DNA of 64,000 bases from Microbulbifer rhizosphaerae (GTDB taxonomy: Bacteria > Pseudomonadota > Gammaproteobacteria > Pseudomonadales > Cellvibrionaceae), in the NCBI RefSeq assembly GCF_014191725.1, contig NZ_JACHWZ010000011.1:62001-126000 (forward strand), given 5' to 3'. How positions within the stretch are numbered: position 1 is the first letter of the stretch; each line of letters begins with the position of its first letter. The notes under the pieces were generated by a model. The model saw only the letters and a list, made by a program, of their open reading frames with translations, made no database searches and was not told the DNA's origin. Both the position numbers and the translations under genes were made by a program. Positions 17,860-25,979 of the stretch are shown here, piece by piece.

Positions 17860-19122
17860 TGGGCTGCCTCCCTCGGTCCCGCCGTTCAGGATCCATGGCA
17901 GGTTGAACTTGCGGAATGCGATCGAGCGGTGCGAGGTAGCACTGCTGTGGGTGTTCTCGTTGACCTCGATCAGGGCACCGACGGCGAAGTCGGCTGTCTT
18001 GGCCATGCTGGAATAGCCACCCTCGGCCCAGTTGCCGTCTCCCAGGCCCCGCCAGGAGGGTAGCGGCGCGTCGCTCAGCGGGCGTGAGATCGGCCAGGTC
18101 TTTCCCCCGTCGTAGCTGATCCGCACTCGCATCTTGGTGCGGGTCACCGTGCTGGCCGAGTTCAGGAATATGATCCGGGCCGGCGAGTCGCGGTTGTAAC
18201 GCAGGATCGACCCTTGCGAGCGCGGATCCAGCAGCGTCGAGTCGGGCGCATAGGTGTCGAAGCCGCCTTCGATGGTGCCGCGCGCAACCCAGCGGCGCTT
18301 GCCCCTCTCCCACACCGAGCCGCCCGCGCGATCATTGCGCATCAGCCTGCCGTCCATCAGCTCAACCACGCTGCCCTCACCGGTGACCTCCTGGTAACCG
18401 CCGGTCGAGGCATCGATGATGCGCTGCACCTTCCAGGTGGCGCCGTTGTCGTCGCTGTAGATGTTGCGGTGGCTCGCCGGGATGACCAGCCGACCATTGG
18501 ACATCTGGATGCCCACGCCCGGTCCCATCGCGTCCCATGCCCAGGTGGCACCGTTGCTGCGTGTCCTCGGCTTGAGGGCCGCCGTCATGTCCGCCGGCTT
18601 GCTCCATGTCCGGCCGTCGTCGGTGCTGCGGGAGACGTACACCTTGCGGTGGCTCCATGCGGTGATCTTGGTCGTGCCGTCCTTGCCGCCCAGGCTGTAG
18701 CCGGCCGGATTCCAGGACATGAAAACCCAGATGGTGCCCGTCTGCCGATCGGCGACGGCCGTGGGGTTGCCCCAGGTGCCCGGGCCGGCACCGACCACCT
18801 CGTCCAGCGCGGACCAGGTGGCGCCGTTGTCGGTAGAGCGTTTGAAGAGCACGTTGATGTTGCCCCAGTCCCGGTTGTTGGACGCCCGGCCTTCGACGAA
18901 GGCGATCAGTGTGTTCTCCTTGGTACGCACCAGGGATGGGATGCGGAACGAGTGGTAGGTAATGCCGTTCAAGCGCTCGCCACCGCCACCGTCGAACAGC
19001 AGCTTCTCGCTGTGCGCTGGGCCGGCATTCGCCGCCTGGGCCACGGTCGCGCCTACCAGACCCGCCAGCACGCCGGCGCAGGCCATCAGAACGGATCTCC
19101 TGCCGATCTTTATATGCTTCAT
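17539..19122 (-). CDS. GH33 exo-alpha-sialidase with C-terminal SapA-like module
   Basis: Secreted sialidase of 527 residues, cleaving terminal sialic acids from glycans. ATG 19122 follows AAGGA with good spacing; the signal has a KIGRRSVLMACAG twin-arginine-like start and ends AQA. The six-bladed propeller shows the FRIP motif (YHSFRIPSL) and four Asp boxes: RSTDNGATWS, RSTDDGRTWS, YSDDNGATWK and ISYDGGKTWP. The body resembles actinobacterial sialidases. Residues about 422-527 are the shared SapA-like module, of likely adhesive or wall-binding role (inferred). GC-rich, actinobacterial-like coding and this shared module mark it as acquired. A 30-codon leader ORF ends at its ribosome site. Confidence 0.85.
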   Translation of the reverse strand: MKHIKIGRRSVLMACAGVLAGLVGATVAQAANAGPAHSEKLLFDGGGGERLNGITYHSFRIPSLVRTKENTLIAFVEGRASNNRDWGNINVLFKRSTDNGATWSALDEVVGAGPGTWGNPTAVADRQTGTIWVFMSWNPAGYSLGGKDGTTKITAWSHRKVYVSRSTDDGRTWSKPADMTAALKPRTRSNGATWAWDAMGPGVGIQMSNGRLVIPASHRNIYSDDNGATWKVQRIIDASTGGYQEVTGEGSVVELMDGRLMRNDRAGGSVWERGKRRWVARGTIEGGFDTYAPDSTLLDPRSQGSILRYNRDSPARIIFLNSASTVTRTKMRVRISYDGGKTWPISRPLSDAPLPSWRGLGDGNWAEGGYSSMAKTADFAVGALIEVNENTHSSATSHRSIAFRKFNLPWILNGGTEGGSPNPYTPEEACGSGYSAINSHALTGGRIYLLYNSSNGYNCVVTMKASNVGTPSAVSASLQVEGGTKATDSGNFSYFAGPVKKHAPGSCVKWGGSIGSSSWESLYQHCD

Positions 19123-19133
19123 GGTTTTTATCC

Positions 19134-19226
19134 TTAGGATGTGATGGGAATTCGGCAAGCGCTCAGCCGGCTGCTCTGCAGAGCTTTTACCAGCGCCACC
19201 GCAATCACGCTGAGCAGGTATTTCAT
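19134..19226 (-). CDS. 30-codon leader ORF, relic of the MKYLLS signal peptide gene
   Basis: A strong ribosome site (TAAGGAGTAAACA) precedes ATG 19226. The first 13 codons (MKYLLSVIAVALV) copy the start of the 16046-16843 protein (MKYLLSAVMLALV); the frame then diverges and stops at 19134-19136, 12 bases before the sialidase start and over its ribosome site. This is either a relic of the gene start, duplicated when the sialidase was inserted, or a coupling leader. Both readings can hold together. Confidence 0.5.
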   Translation of the reverse strand: MKYLLSVIAVALVKALQSSRLSACRIPITS

Positions 19227-19297
19227 TGTTTACTCCTTATGGAAGTAGCTGGTCCGGTCGCAAGCAAAATCGCGTCCGGACCAGCGGCATTTCTAAC

Positions 19298-19618
19298 TCA
19301 GTCGCAATGCTGGTAGGAGCTCACCCAGGAGCGACTACCGATTGACCCGCCCCATTTGACACAGGAACCGGGAGCGCGTTTTTTGACTGGTCCGGCAAAG
19401 TAACTGAAGTTGCCGGAATCGGTTGCCTTGGTCCCTCCTTCCACTTGCAGGGAGGCCGACACAGCCGATGGTGTTCCCACATTCGACGCCTTCATCGTCA
19501 CCACGCAGTTGTAACCAGTGCTCGATTTGTACAGCAGGTAGATGCGCCCACCGGTGAGCGCGTGCGAGTTGATTACCGAGTAACCACTGCCGCAAGCTTC
19601 TTCAGGTGTATATGGATT
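19298..19618 (-). repeat. SapA-like module, copy 2 (321-bp direct repeat)
   Basis: Encodes the last 106 residues of the lysozyme-like protein. Relative to copy 1 only a handful of residues differ (A to V in the SAINSH segment, YNSSNG to YKSSTG, KKH to KKR, and the penultimate SWES.Y stretch). About 60 bases of homology also continue past the stop codon when compared with copy 3. Confidence 0.9.
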
Positions 19619-21223
19619 GCTTTCGACTTCGTCATACGGAACGATCCAATCCTGCAGCGTCATGCCATTCAGTACCTTGCCACCGTAGATATATCCGGTT
19701 TTGCCGCCGTAGCTGACCTCGTAATAGACGTCGTTATCGGTTCCCTGAATAACAACGGAAATTACAGACAGTATTTCATCTGTGGGCACCAAGCCGATCA
19801 AGTTGCCCGCCGGTACATCGCGCAGGTTGATGCCGGAGGACGGGACGACCTGTATCTGGTCGCCGGCCAGGGGAATGAAAACCTCACCCAGTCCACTGTG
19901 ACTGGCTCTGGTGGTCCAGCTTGTGTGGTCACCGGCCTCGCCAGCGTAGATATATCCGAGCTTTCCGTTTTCGCTGATCAGGTAATAGCGATGCTGCGCG
20001 TCGATATCGTCGACCACATAATCCAGCACCTGGTAGACCTTGCCCGGCTGGGAGGTAAAACCCAGGGCACTGCCGCCCGGGGTGGCACGCACGTTAATCT
20101 CAACCTCCGAAGTTATGGATTGCCCAACCATAGACAGACCGGTCACAGCACCGGCGAAACAGGCGTGCTTTTCATGCACCGTTTTACCGTAAGCGTCGGT
20201 CACACTGGCAGACGGCGACAGAGAGCCGCCAGTGGATGCACCGTACTGAATATTCAGACAGAGCATATCCACCGCTTCGGCAACGCACTCGAACGCATTA
20301 TTTTCAAAGCGGCAGGCCTCGCCGGAGGCCAGGTTGATTTGCCGCCCGGGCCAGTTGGCCGGATCGTCGGCGTCCACGGGCTCTACCGCGGCACAGTCGG
20401 CATTTCCCTCCATAAAACAGGGAATATCCAGTGTCGTTTCGTGGTCCCTGTTGCTGATATAGTTCAACCAGGTCCGGCTATCGTATTTGTCGGCATAGCC
20501 GATATCGTTCCGCGCCCAGGGATCGTTGGGATTGGTCCAGCGGCAGATCTTGCTGGCGCCGCCGTTATACACCGAGTAGGCGCTGCGCGCGCGATTCCGC
20601 CAGTTGCTGGGGCTACTTACGCAGGAGGCGTTGGCGGCGTCTTGCCAGGCATCGTAGAACAGCTCCATACCATAGATGATATTCTCGAAAATATGCCACC
20701 CTTTGCCCTCTTCCAGCTTGGGAAAATGCCAGCGGTCGTCAATCTGCACCATACCGTGGCCGTGGCCGGAATCGCCTCGGACCATTTTTATATTGTCGTC
20801 GGTAGCCTCGCGATAGTGGGTCCAGAAGGTCTCCTGGTGGGCCTTGGCGAAATTGGCCCGCTGCCAGGCGGCAACCTCGGCCCCGCTGGCAGAGGGCTTG
20901 CGGGCCAGCAGGTAGTATTCCACCGAGTCCCGCAGCATTGCGTGGACTTCCAGCATATAGCGCTGCCTTTCCGTGGAGCGGGTGACATTATCGTCGAAAA
21001 TCACGGGAACGAACTGGTCGATCACATAGGCGGGATCGCCCCAGGGATCGACGTCACAGGCGGCGGGCACGCGGCCAAAGTTCCACTCACCTCCGACCCG
21101 GTTGTTACACAGGTAGTAATCGGGCGTGTCAGCGGGCGCTGCCAGGCTGAAGGGACAATACAGCCCCAACAGACAGAACAGCAATGCCGCCACTCGGTTA
21201 ATACTCGTTATCATTCTATCCAT
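19298..21223 (-). CDS. Lysozyme-like (lytic transglycosylase fold) protein with SH3b repeats and SapA-like module
   Basis: 641-residue secreted protein. After the signal peptide (to about 28), residues 45-270 contain RGDSGHGHGMVQIDDRWH and YSVYNGGASKICRWTNPNDPW. This pattern resembles goose-type lysozyme/SLT folds, in which a Glu or Asp before GHGxMQID serves catalysis. Two SH3b-like domains follow: INVRATPGGSALGF...GKLGYIYAGE and INLRDVPAGNLIGL...GKTGYIYGGK. These commonly bind cell-wall peptides. The SapA-like module is last. Likely role: hydrolysis of bacterial peptidoglycan, as predation, defence or wall turnover. The catalytic acid is not certain from sequence alone. Neighbours before and after carry the same C-terminal module. 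Confidence 0.65.
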   Translation of the reverse strand: MDRMITSINRVAALLFCLLGLYCPFSLAAPADTPDYYLCNNRVGGEWNFGRVPAACDVDPWGDPAYVIDQFVPVIFDDNVTRSTERQRYMLEVHAMLRDSVEYYLLARKPSASGAEVAAWQRANFAKAHQETFWTHYREATDDNIKMVRGDSGHGHGMVQIDDRWHFPKLEEGKGWHIFENIIYGMELFYDAWQDAANASCVSSPSNWRNRARSAYSVYNGGASKICRWTNPNDPWARNDIGYADKYDSRTWLNYISNRDHETTLDIPCFMEGNADCAAVEPVDADDPANWPGRQINLASGEACRFENNAFECVAEAVDMLCLNIQYGASTGGSLSPSASVTDAYGKTVHEKHACFAGAVTGLSMVGQSITSEVEINVRATPGGSALGFTSQPGKVYQVLDYVVDDIDAQHRYYLISENGKLGYIYAGEAGDHTSWTTRASHSGLGEVFIPLAGDQIQVVPSSGINLRDVPAGNLIGLVPTDEILSVISVVIQGTDNDVYYEVSYGGKTGYIYGGKVLNGMTLQDWIVPYDEVESNPYTPEEACGSGYSVINSHALTGGRIYLLYKSSTGYNCVVTMKASNVGTPSAVSASLQVEGGTKATDSGNFSYFAGPVKKRAPGSCVKWGGSIGSRSWVSSYQHCD

Positions 21224-21479
21224 GGTTTCGCTCTTTTTATCTGGTTTTATACTAATGGGACAAGTAAGTATCGAGACATGCGAAATTCCATTTTTCAGGC
21301 CACAAATCTGCGTTTAAACCGTAATCATGTCCGGCTACTTTGGTTCTTATTAGTAAGACTGTTCAATTGTTGAAATAACGGGAAAACTGATCCGCTGTCG
21401 GTTTCACGAACCCCCTCAACACGGAAGCAGCTGGTCCAATCGCAACCAAAATCGCGCCCGGACCGGCGACACTGCTAAC

Positions 21480-21800
21480 TCATTCACAATGCTGGTAGGG
21501 ACTCTCCCAGGAACTACTACCGATTGACCCGCCCCATTTGACGCAGGTACCGTGCGCGTGTTTCTCGACTGGTCCAGCGTAGTAACTGAAATTGCCGGGA
21601 TCGGTTGCCTTAGTCTCTCCCTGCACTTGCAGGGAGGCCGACATAGCCGACGGTGTTCCCACATTCGACGCCTTCATCGTCACCACACATTTGTAGCCGC
21701 TGCTCGAATTGTGCAGAAGGTAGATGCGTCCACCAGTGAGAGCGTGCGAGTTGATTACCGAGTAACCACTGCCGCAAGCCTCTTCGGGTGTATAGGGGTT
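21480..21800 (-). repeat. SapA-like module, copy 3 (321-bp direct repeat)
   Basis: Encodes the last 106 residues of the GH71 enzyme. It is slightly more diverged than copies 1 and 2 (YLLHNSSSGYK, QVQGETKATDPGNFSYYAGPVEKHAHGT). The 60 bases after its stop (CAGCTGGTCC.ATCGCAA.C) match those after copy 2, so the duplicated unit extended beyond the coding region. Confidence 0.9.
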
Positions 21801-23285
21801 GCCTCCGCTTGCATCGCTGTCTTTAGTGGCCCAGTACAACAGGTCTTGGGAGACGAAGTCGTCTGTGACCTCCCACGGCGAGGACACCGCCACGGTTTCG
21901 GTACCGTCGCGCGTCACCACCGCGCTGTGGAACCCGTAATCGAGTTCGAACAGTTCGGCGTTCACACCGGCCGGTGCCGGGTAGTCGTACGGGCTGCCGC
22001 CGATCGACACATCCACGACCGCGTTGTCGGTCAGGAAGGTCAGCACCTCCACGGTGTCGCGCGGCGTGCCGCCGTTGCGGCGGACGGTCTGGAACTTCGT
22101 CTGCGGTCCCGACGTTGGCCGCGCGTGGGCAAACTGCTTGCGGTGGGTGAGATAGAGGGTGTCGCGCTGGATTTCGGGCGGCTGCCCGGTCTTAAACCAA
22201 GTCAGATAGTAGGAGGCGAGATCCAGCCAGACGCCGTCGCTGGCCACCGACGGTGAGACTTGGTGATTTTCCGAGTAGTCGTTCCAGGTCATCAACTGCA
22301 CCCAGTCGGCGCCGCCGGAGATGGCCGCCTCCCAGCCTGCGCGGAAGTTTTCGGTGTTGTTGGCCTCGTAATAGTTGCCCTGGTTGGGCCGCGTATCCTG
22401 GGGAGCCAGGGTCGGCATGAAGATCAATCCGGCATCCTGCACCCTGGCGATCTCGGACGGAATACTCGCCTGGCCCGCGGGCGCGCCGTGGCTGCCCTCC
22501 GACATGCCGTAGCTGATGGACTTGTAGGCATCGAGGTTACTCAACCCGCCGTGCTTGACGTCGTGAAGATTGAGGAACATCGGCACGAACGCGACCTCCT
22601 CACCGTGCTCGTCGGCCATAATGGACATGAACTCCGACCACCACTGCGGACTGCGGTTGGAGGCTTTGAACGGGGCCACCACCAGCCTGCCGTCGTCCAG
22701 CCGATATACCGCGTCGTATGCGGCCAACTCGGCGACGGCTGCGGCCAGTCCGGCGGCGTCGGTGCGCCGGATGGTCCCCGCGTTCATGTCGGGCATGAGC
22801 ACGATGTCGAAGCCGTCGTCCACCATGGGCGCAGCGGTGAGCAGATCGTTCATCGCCCGCCAGTGGTAACTGGACCGGTTGATGCTCAGCATGTCCAGGG
22901 TGAAACCGTCCAGCCCAGCCTCGTGGGCCCGCGTCACCTCCGTGACTTTATCGGTCAACTCCCAGTTACCCGACAGCGGCTCGCGCGGTAACGGTCGGTC
23001 CCGGAGAAACCCGCCGTAGGCGGCGTGGATGCCGCCCTCGCCTTCCGGGTTCAGGTAGTTGCGGGTGTAGTAGTCGGATTCCGCCGGCCGATTGTCGATC
23101 GAGATGCGGAACTGCGTGAAGTAGTGGGCGAAGACCTTGCGGTCCGATGCCTGCAGTACCTCGGCCGACGGCAGATCGAAGGGCAGCACCTGCTCGTCGG
23201 ACTCACCCGAGCCCACTGCCGCGCTGGTAGCCAGTGCCAGGATGGCTCCAATGGTCAACGTCGTTTTCCATGAACGCAATCGCAT
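21480..23285 (-). CDS. GH71 alpha-1,3-glucanase (mutanase-like) with SapA-like module
   Basis: 601 residues. ATG 23285 is chosen because GAGG lies 8 bases upstream; a longer reading from 23396 lacks signal features. The signal is MRLRSWKTTLTIGAILALATSAAVG. The family 71 domain shows KVFAHYFTQFRISIDN, YYTRNYLNPEGEGG, GGFLRDRP, AGLDGFTLDML, DIVLMPDMNAG and GADWVQLMTWNDYSENHQVSPS. GH71 hydrolyses alpha-1,3-glucan, a fungal wall and oral-biofilm polymer. The catalytic pair is usually two aspartates, here probably in the LDGFTLD and LMPDMN strands. The SapA-like module forms the C-terminus. Composition suggests actinobacterial ancestry. Confidence 0.75.
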   Translation of the reverse strand: MRLRSWKTTLTIGAILALATSAAVGSGESDEQVLPFDLPSAEVLQASDRKVFAHYFTQFRISIDNRPAESDYYTRNYLNPEGEGGIHAAYGGFLRDRPLPREPLSGNWELTDKVTEVTRAHEAGLDGFTLDMLSINRSSYHWRAMNDLLTAAPMVDDGFDIVLMPDMNAGTIRRTDAAGLAAAVAELAAYDAVYRLDDGRLVVAPFKASNRSPQWWSEFMSIMADEHGEEVAFVPMFLNLHDVKHGGLSNLDAYKSISYGMSEGSHGAPAGQASIPSEIARVQDAGLIFMPTLAPQDTRPNQGNYYEANNTENFRAGWEAAISGGADWVQLMTWNDYSENHQVSPSVASDGVWLDLASYYLTWFKTGQPPEIQRDTLYLTHRKQFAHARPTSGPQTKFQTVRRNGGTPRDTVEVLTFLTDNAVVDVSIGGSPYDYPAPAGVNAELFELDYGFHSAVVTRDGTETVAVSSPWEVTDDFVSQDLLYWATKDSDASGGNPYTPEEACGSGYSVINSHALTGGRIYLLHNSSSGYKCVVTMKASNVGTPSAMSASLQVQGETKATDPGNFSYYAGPVEKHAHGTCVKWGGSIGSSSWESPYQHCE

Positions 23286-23516
23286 ACACATTTCCTCTTG
23301 AACAAAGGTTGGGAGGGTTGGACGTATTCGTTGGCGTACTTGCCACAGGATGCGTGATGGGCCATGCGTAAATTCTGTAACCGATTGCTTCACCAAAGGC
23401 AGGTCGCGTTGAAAAAGCCTGGATTAGCGCTGCTACTCCTGCGCTTTTTCGCCTGGAGCCTGTGGCTGTGTGTTTTGGTTACCTTATTTATCGCATGGCC
23501 GACCAGTACGATCGAC

Positions 23517-24389
23517 CTAACGTCGGGACTGCTCCCACCAGGTGAAGCTGCTCCGATAACTCGACGGCGTGTTATCACCAGCGTGACCGCGTAATCCATT
23601 CCTGCCGAAGTAGTAGTCATGTACCTGCGCTTGCGCCGTCCTGGACATGTCCGTGTCCGCTACCGCAACCGCGTGAATATGGTAGGCGAAGCCCTGGGCT
23701 GGTGTGCGTAGCCAAGCCGCGAATCCAACGTCGCGCAAAGCTTTGACTGTCTTCCAACGCTGGGTCGCAGACATTCCACTCACACTGATGTCAACTACTC
23801 CGCCTCCATCGTGTGTACCGGCGGAACCGGGATTTGACGAGGTATAGGAACCTTGGGTGAGAACCAAACTCCAGGAAACCTTGGCATCGGCCGCAGCCAG
23901 CATACGCTTGGTGCGGGTATTGACGCGCTTGCCGCCGTAGCTTTCCCAACGAGATCCAGTATTGATCACGCGGGTTACGTTAAAGCGGCCGCTGCCGAGC
24001 TGCCTCAAGGAGGTTGGCCCGGGCAATCCGTTAGCATCGAGGCCTGAATAACCCAGATTTCTTTGCCATTGGGCGTAGGCCGAGATCGTTGACGATCCGA
24101 AGTGCCCGTCAACATAGCGCGAGCTCAGCAGCCCCTTAGCGCTCAAGGCCCGCTCCACACTCTCAACGTGCGCTCCGGCTCCGGGTGTGATTCCGGTGCC
24201 GGACTTTGGCGGATCGACCATGGCGGCTACAACCAGTCGTTCCATATTGACGGTGGTTTGAGCTGAAACTGCTGGCGGTATCAGTACTGATAGCACCGTG
24301 ACGGCCCCTGTAACCATAAGGGTAAGGGCGCGTAGCTGAATCTGACGGCGAGTGAGAAGCGTTGGCTTGTCTGAGGAATGCTTTGACAT
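23517..24389 (-). CDS. Peptidoglycan-binding and M15-like peptidase, twin-arginine signal
   Basis: 290 residues. The N-terminus LLTRRQIQLRALTLMVTGAVTVL has a twin-arginine-type signal ending VSAQ. A PG_binding_1-like domain follows (about 75-135: VESVERALSAKGLLSSRYVDGHFGSSTISAYAQWQ), then a D-Ala-D-Ala carboxypeptidase-like domain with GTHDGGGVVDISV, WLRTPAQGFAYHIHAVAV and DYYFGRNGLRGH. Similar proteins are common in Streptomyces. It probably binds and trims peptidoglycan peptides. The promoter and signal region exist again as a truncated copy at 27141-27438, evidence of a local duplication. It is the upstream neighbour of the GH71 gene on the same strand. Confidence 0.7.
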   Translation of the reverse strand: MSKHSSDKPTLLTRRQIQLRALTLMVTGAVTVLSVLIPPAVSAQTTVNMERLVVAAMVDPPKSGTGITPGAGAHVESVERALSAKGLLSSRYVDGHFGSSTISAYAQWQRNLGYSGLDANGLPGPTSLRQLGSGRFNVTRVINTGSRWESYGGKRVNTRTKRMLAAADAKVSWSLVLTQGSYTSSNPGSAGTHDGGGVVDISVSGMSATQRWKTVKALRDVGFAAWLRTPAQGFAYHIHAVAVADTDMSRTAQAQVHDYYFGRNGLRGHAGDNTPSSYRSSFTWWEQSRR

Positions 24390-24543
24390 GACAGTGTATC
24401 CTTTCTTATGAATATTTTATGCCGAACAAACTACATCTAACGAATATTTTATTATCGTGATTGTCTTTCAGGCACTTGTCAAGTTTTGGGACTACGGATT
24501 TTGGCAGGAAGGTCGAAGGTGTTAATCAGTTCAAATTCGAGTC
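24245..24543 (-). repeat. Promoter plus signal-peptide segment, intact copy
   Basis: About 299 bp covering the first 48 codons and upstream region of the peptidoglycan-binding gene; highly similar to 27146-27438. The shared non-coding part has repeated AATATTTTAT motifs (around 24413-24422 and 24443-24452) and the block TGATTGTCTTTCAG.CACTTGTCAAG. Confidence 0.75.
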
Positions 24544-24577
24544 TTTGTTACGGGCGGCAACCGTCACCTAGGCACCG

Positions 24578-24710
24578 GGGGGGGGGCGTGGGCGACGATC
24601 GAGTAGGCGCCGTCGTCGAGGGGCTCGATCTCGAAGAAAACTGGGTCTCGACGAAATCGCACTCGTATCCGGCGACGAGGTGGCCGGGCGCGGGTAGCCA
24701 AGCAGGCGTG
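24578..24710 (-). pseudogene. Decayed 3' part of the GH39-like gene
   Basis: Immediately after the stop codon of the GH39-like enzyme, the minus strand still reads protein-like sequence in other frames: PAWLPAPGHLVAGYECDFVET in one frame and FFEIEPLDDGAYSIVAHAP in another. A run of ten G (24577-24586) closes the segment. Joining the frames would extend the enzyme by about 40 residues, so frameshifts have trimmed its original C-terminus. The remaining 24544-24577 shows nothing. Confidence 0.5.
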
Positions 24711-25802
24711 TTACTGGTGGGTGGAGAACTCCTGGACCAATGGCAGGTACTCGGTGGGGTGGCCGCCACCGGCCTGATCGGTGGCCGTCCAGATACAGGG
24801 CAGCTCAGACTGGCACTCCGGGCCCCACAGCAGTGCGACCGCGGCTCCACCATCGCGCATGCCCTCGATAGCGGCGCGCAGCAGGCCCACCGTACTGGCC
24901 TCGCTGCCGGCCCTCTCCGGAGCGTAGAACTCCGACCACCACACCGGCAACTCGGTGCGATCGGTAATCCATTGGGTGATAGCCTGGAACTTTTGGTAGG
25001 TCTCCACTTGTGTCGGATGGTATCCATCATTTGTCGATGACCAAGTGTCGACGGTGAAGAACTCGCCGCCAACCGCGTTGGCCAGCCAGTACTCCATGGC
25101 GTTCAGGTCACGCTGATCGACCGTTCCCCAGGACCCCTCCAGGTCCGAGCAGTCGTGCGTACAGTAGGTATAGGTGTTCAGCGACAGGTACGGGCCGCCG
25201 AGCTCGGCGTCCGGGCGCACCTCCTTAACCGCCGCGTACACCTTGTTGTACAGCTCGGTGTATCCCTCGTAGTCCCACCGATTGGCCTCGTTGTTCCAAA
25301 AGCCCTTGAATTCATTCCAAACCTGGAAGTACGTAACTTGCGGATACCGCTGCGCAGCCTCGGCGGCCAACTGCGCGTAATCGCCGTAGAACTGCGGTTG
25401 GGGAGCCTCGTATTTGTCCGGCCAGTCCTCGCCACCGGGCGTCATCCACCCGGGCGCGCAGCACAGTGTGATCACCGGGGTGCCACCGGTTTCCTCAATG
25501 AGTTCGATCCGCTCGTCCAGGCTCTGCCAGTCCCGCTCGTCGGAGTGCTGCTCCGGCCACGGATTTACGGCGCCGAAGCCCATCAGATGCTGGTTCTGCA
25601 GCGGACCGACGCTGCTGAGGATCCGCTTGGCATCTGCCACGGCCTCCTCGTCGCCCCACCAGTCGGCGCTGTGCCGCTCATGTGTGACTCCGAGCTGGAA
25701 TTCCGCGGCCGTGGTGTCCGGCGCGTCGGTCGGACCGCCGGCGAACACCGGAAGGCTCAGCATGACCGCTAGAGAAAATAAGGAAATAGGTAGAAGTTTC
25801 AT
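24711..25802 (-). CDS. Clan GH-A glycosidase, GH39-like
   Basis: 363 residues from ATG 25802, with signal MKLLPISLFSLAVMLSLPVFAG. A (beta/alpha)8 glycosidase with the acid/base motif FQVWNEFKGFW and the nucleophile strand LPVWWSEFYAPERAG. The rest (GFGAVNPWPEQHSDERDW, GWMTPGGEDW, KVYAAVKEVRPDAELGGPY) resembles GH39 and related xylosidase-type families. Substrate is undetermined. The signal peptide codons are AT-rich while the mature part is strongly GC-rich, and decayed coding sequence follows the stop, so the gene appears transferred and then trimmed. A REP pair separates it from the GH6 gene. Confidence 0.65.
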   Translation of the reverse strand: MKLLPISLFSLAVMLSLPVFAGGPTDAPDTTAAEFQLGVTHERHSADWWGDEEAVADAKRILSSVGPLQNQHLMGFGAVNPWPEQHSDERDWQSLDERIELIEETGGTPVITLCCAPGWMTPGGEDWPDKYEAPQPQFYGDYAQLAAEAAQRYPQVTYFQVWNEFKGFWNNEANRWDYEGYTELYNKVYAAVKEVRPDAELGGPYLSLNTYTYCTHDCSDLEGSWGTVDQRDLNAMEYWLANAVGGEFFTVDTWSSTNDGYHPTQVETYQKFQAITQWITDRTELPVWWSEFYAPERAGSEASTVGLLRAAIEGMRDGGAAVALLWGPECQSELPCIWTATDQAGGGHPTEYLPLVQEFSTHQ

Positions 25803-25838
25803 CAGCTTTAACCTTCTCAATTTAACTACTCACCCTAT

Positions 25839-25926
25839 GTAGGAGCGGTCCGGCCGGGAGCGGCCGTTGGCCGCGATCAATCTCGCCGGTAGCCCACCAT
25901 CAATCGCGGCCAACGGCCGCTCCTAC
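25839..25926. repeat. REP pair, GTAGGAGCGG...CCGCTCCTAC
   Basis: Inverted copies of GTAGGAGCGGCC.TTGGCCGCGAT face each other around a short spacer between the GH6 and GH39-like genes. It is the classical Pseudomonas-like REP core, also seen at 46623-46656 and 54317-54346. Confidence 0.8.
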
Positions 25927-25979
25927 ATCGCTTGGATCAATTTAGGGGGTGAACCGCTCGGATCCTGTGAGAGCCGGAG

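Noticed and set aside
23364-23594. 76-codon plus-strand frame with a hydrophobic middle (LRFFAWSLWLCVLVTLFIAW)
   Set aside because: It overlaps the 3' end of the peptidoglycan-binding gene on the other strand, has no ribosome site and no homologue that I recognise.
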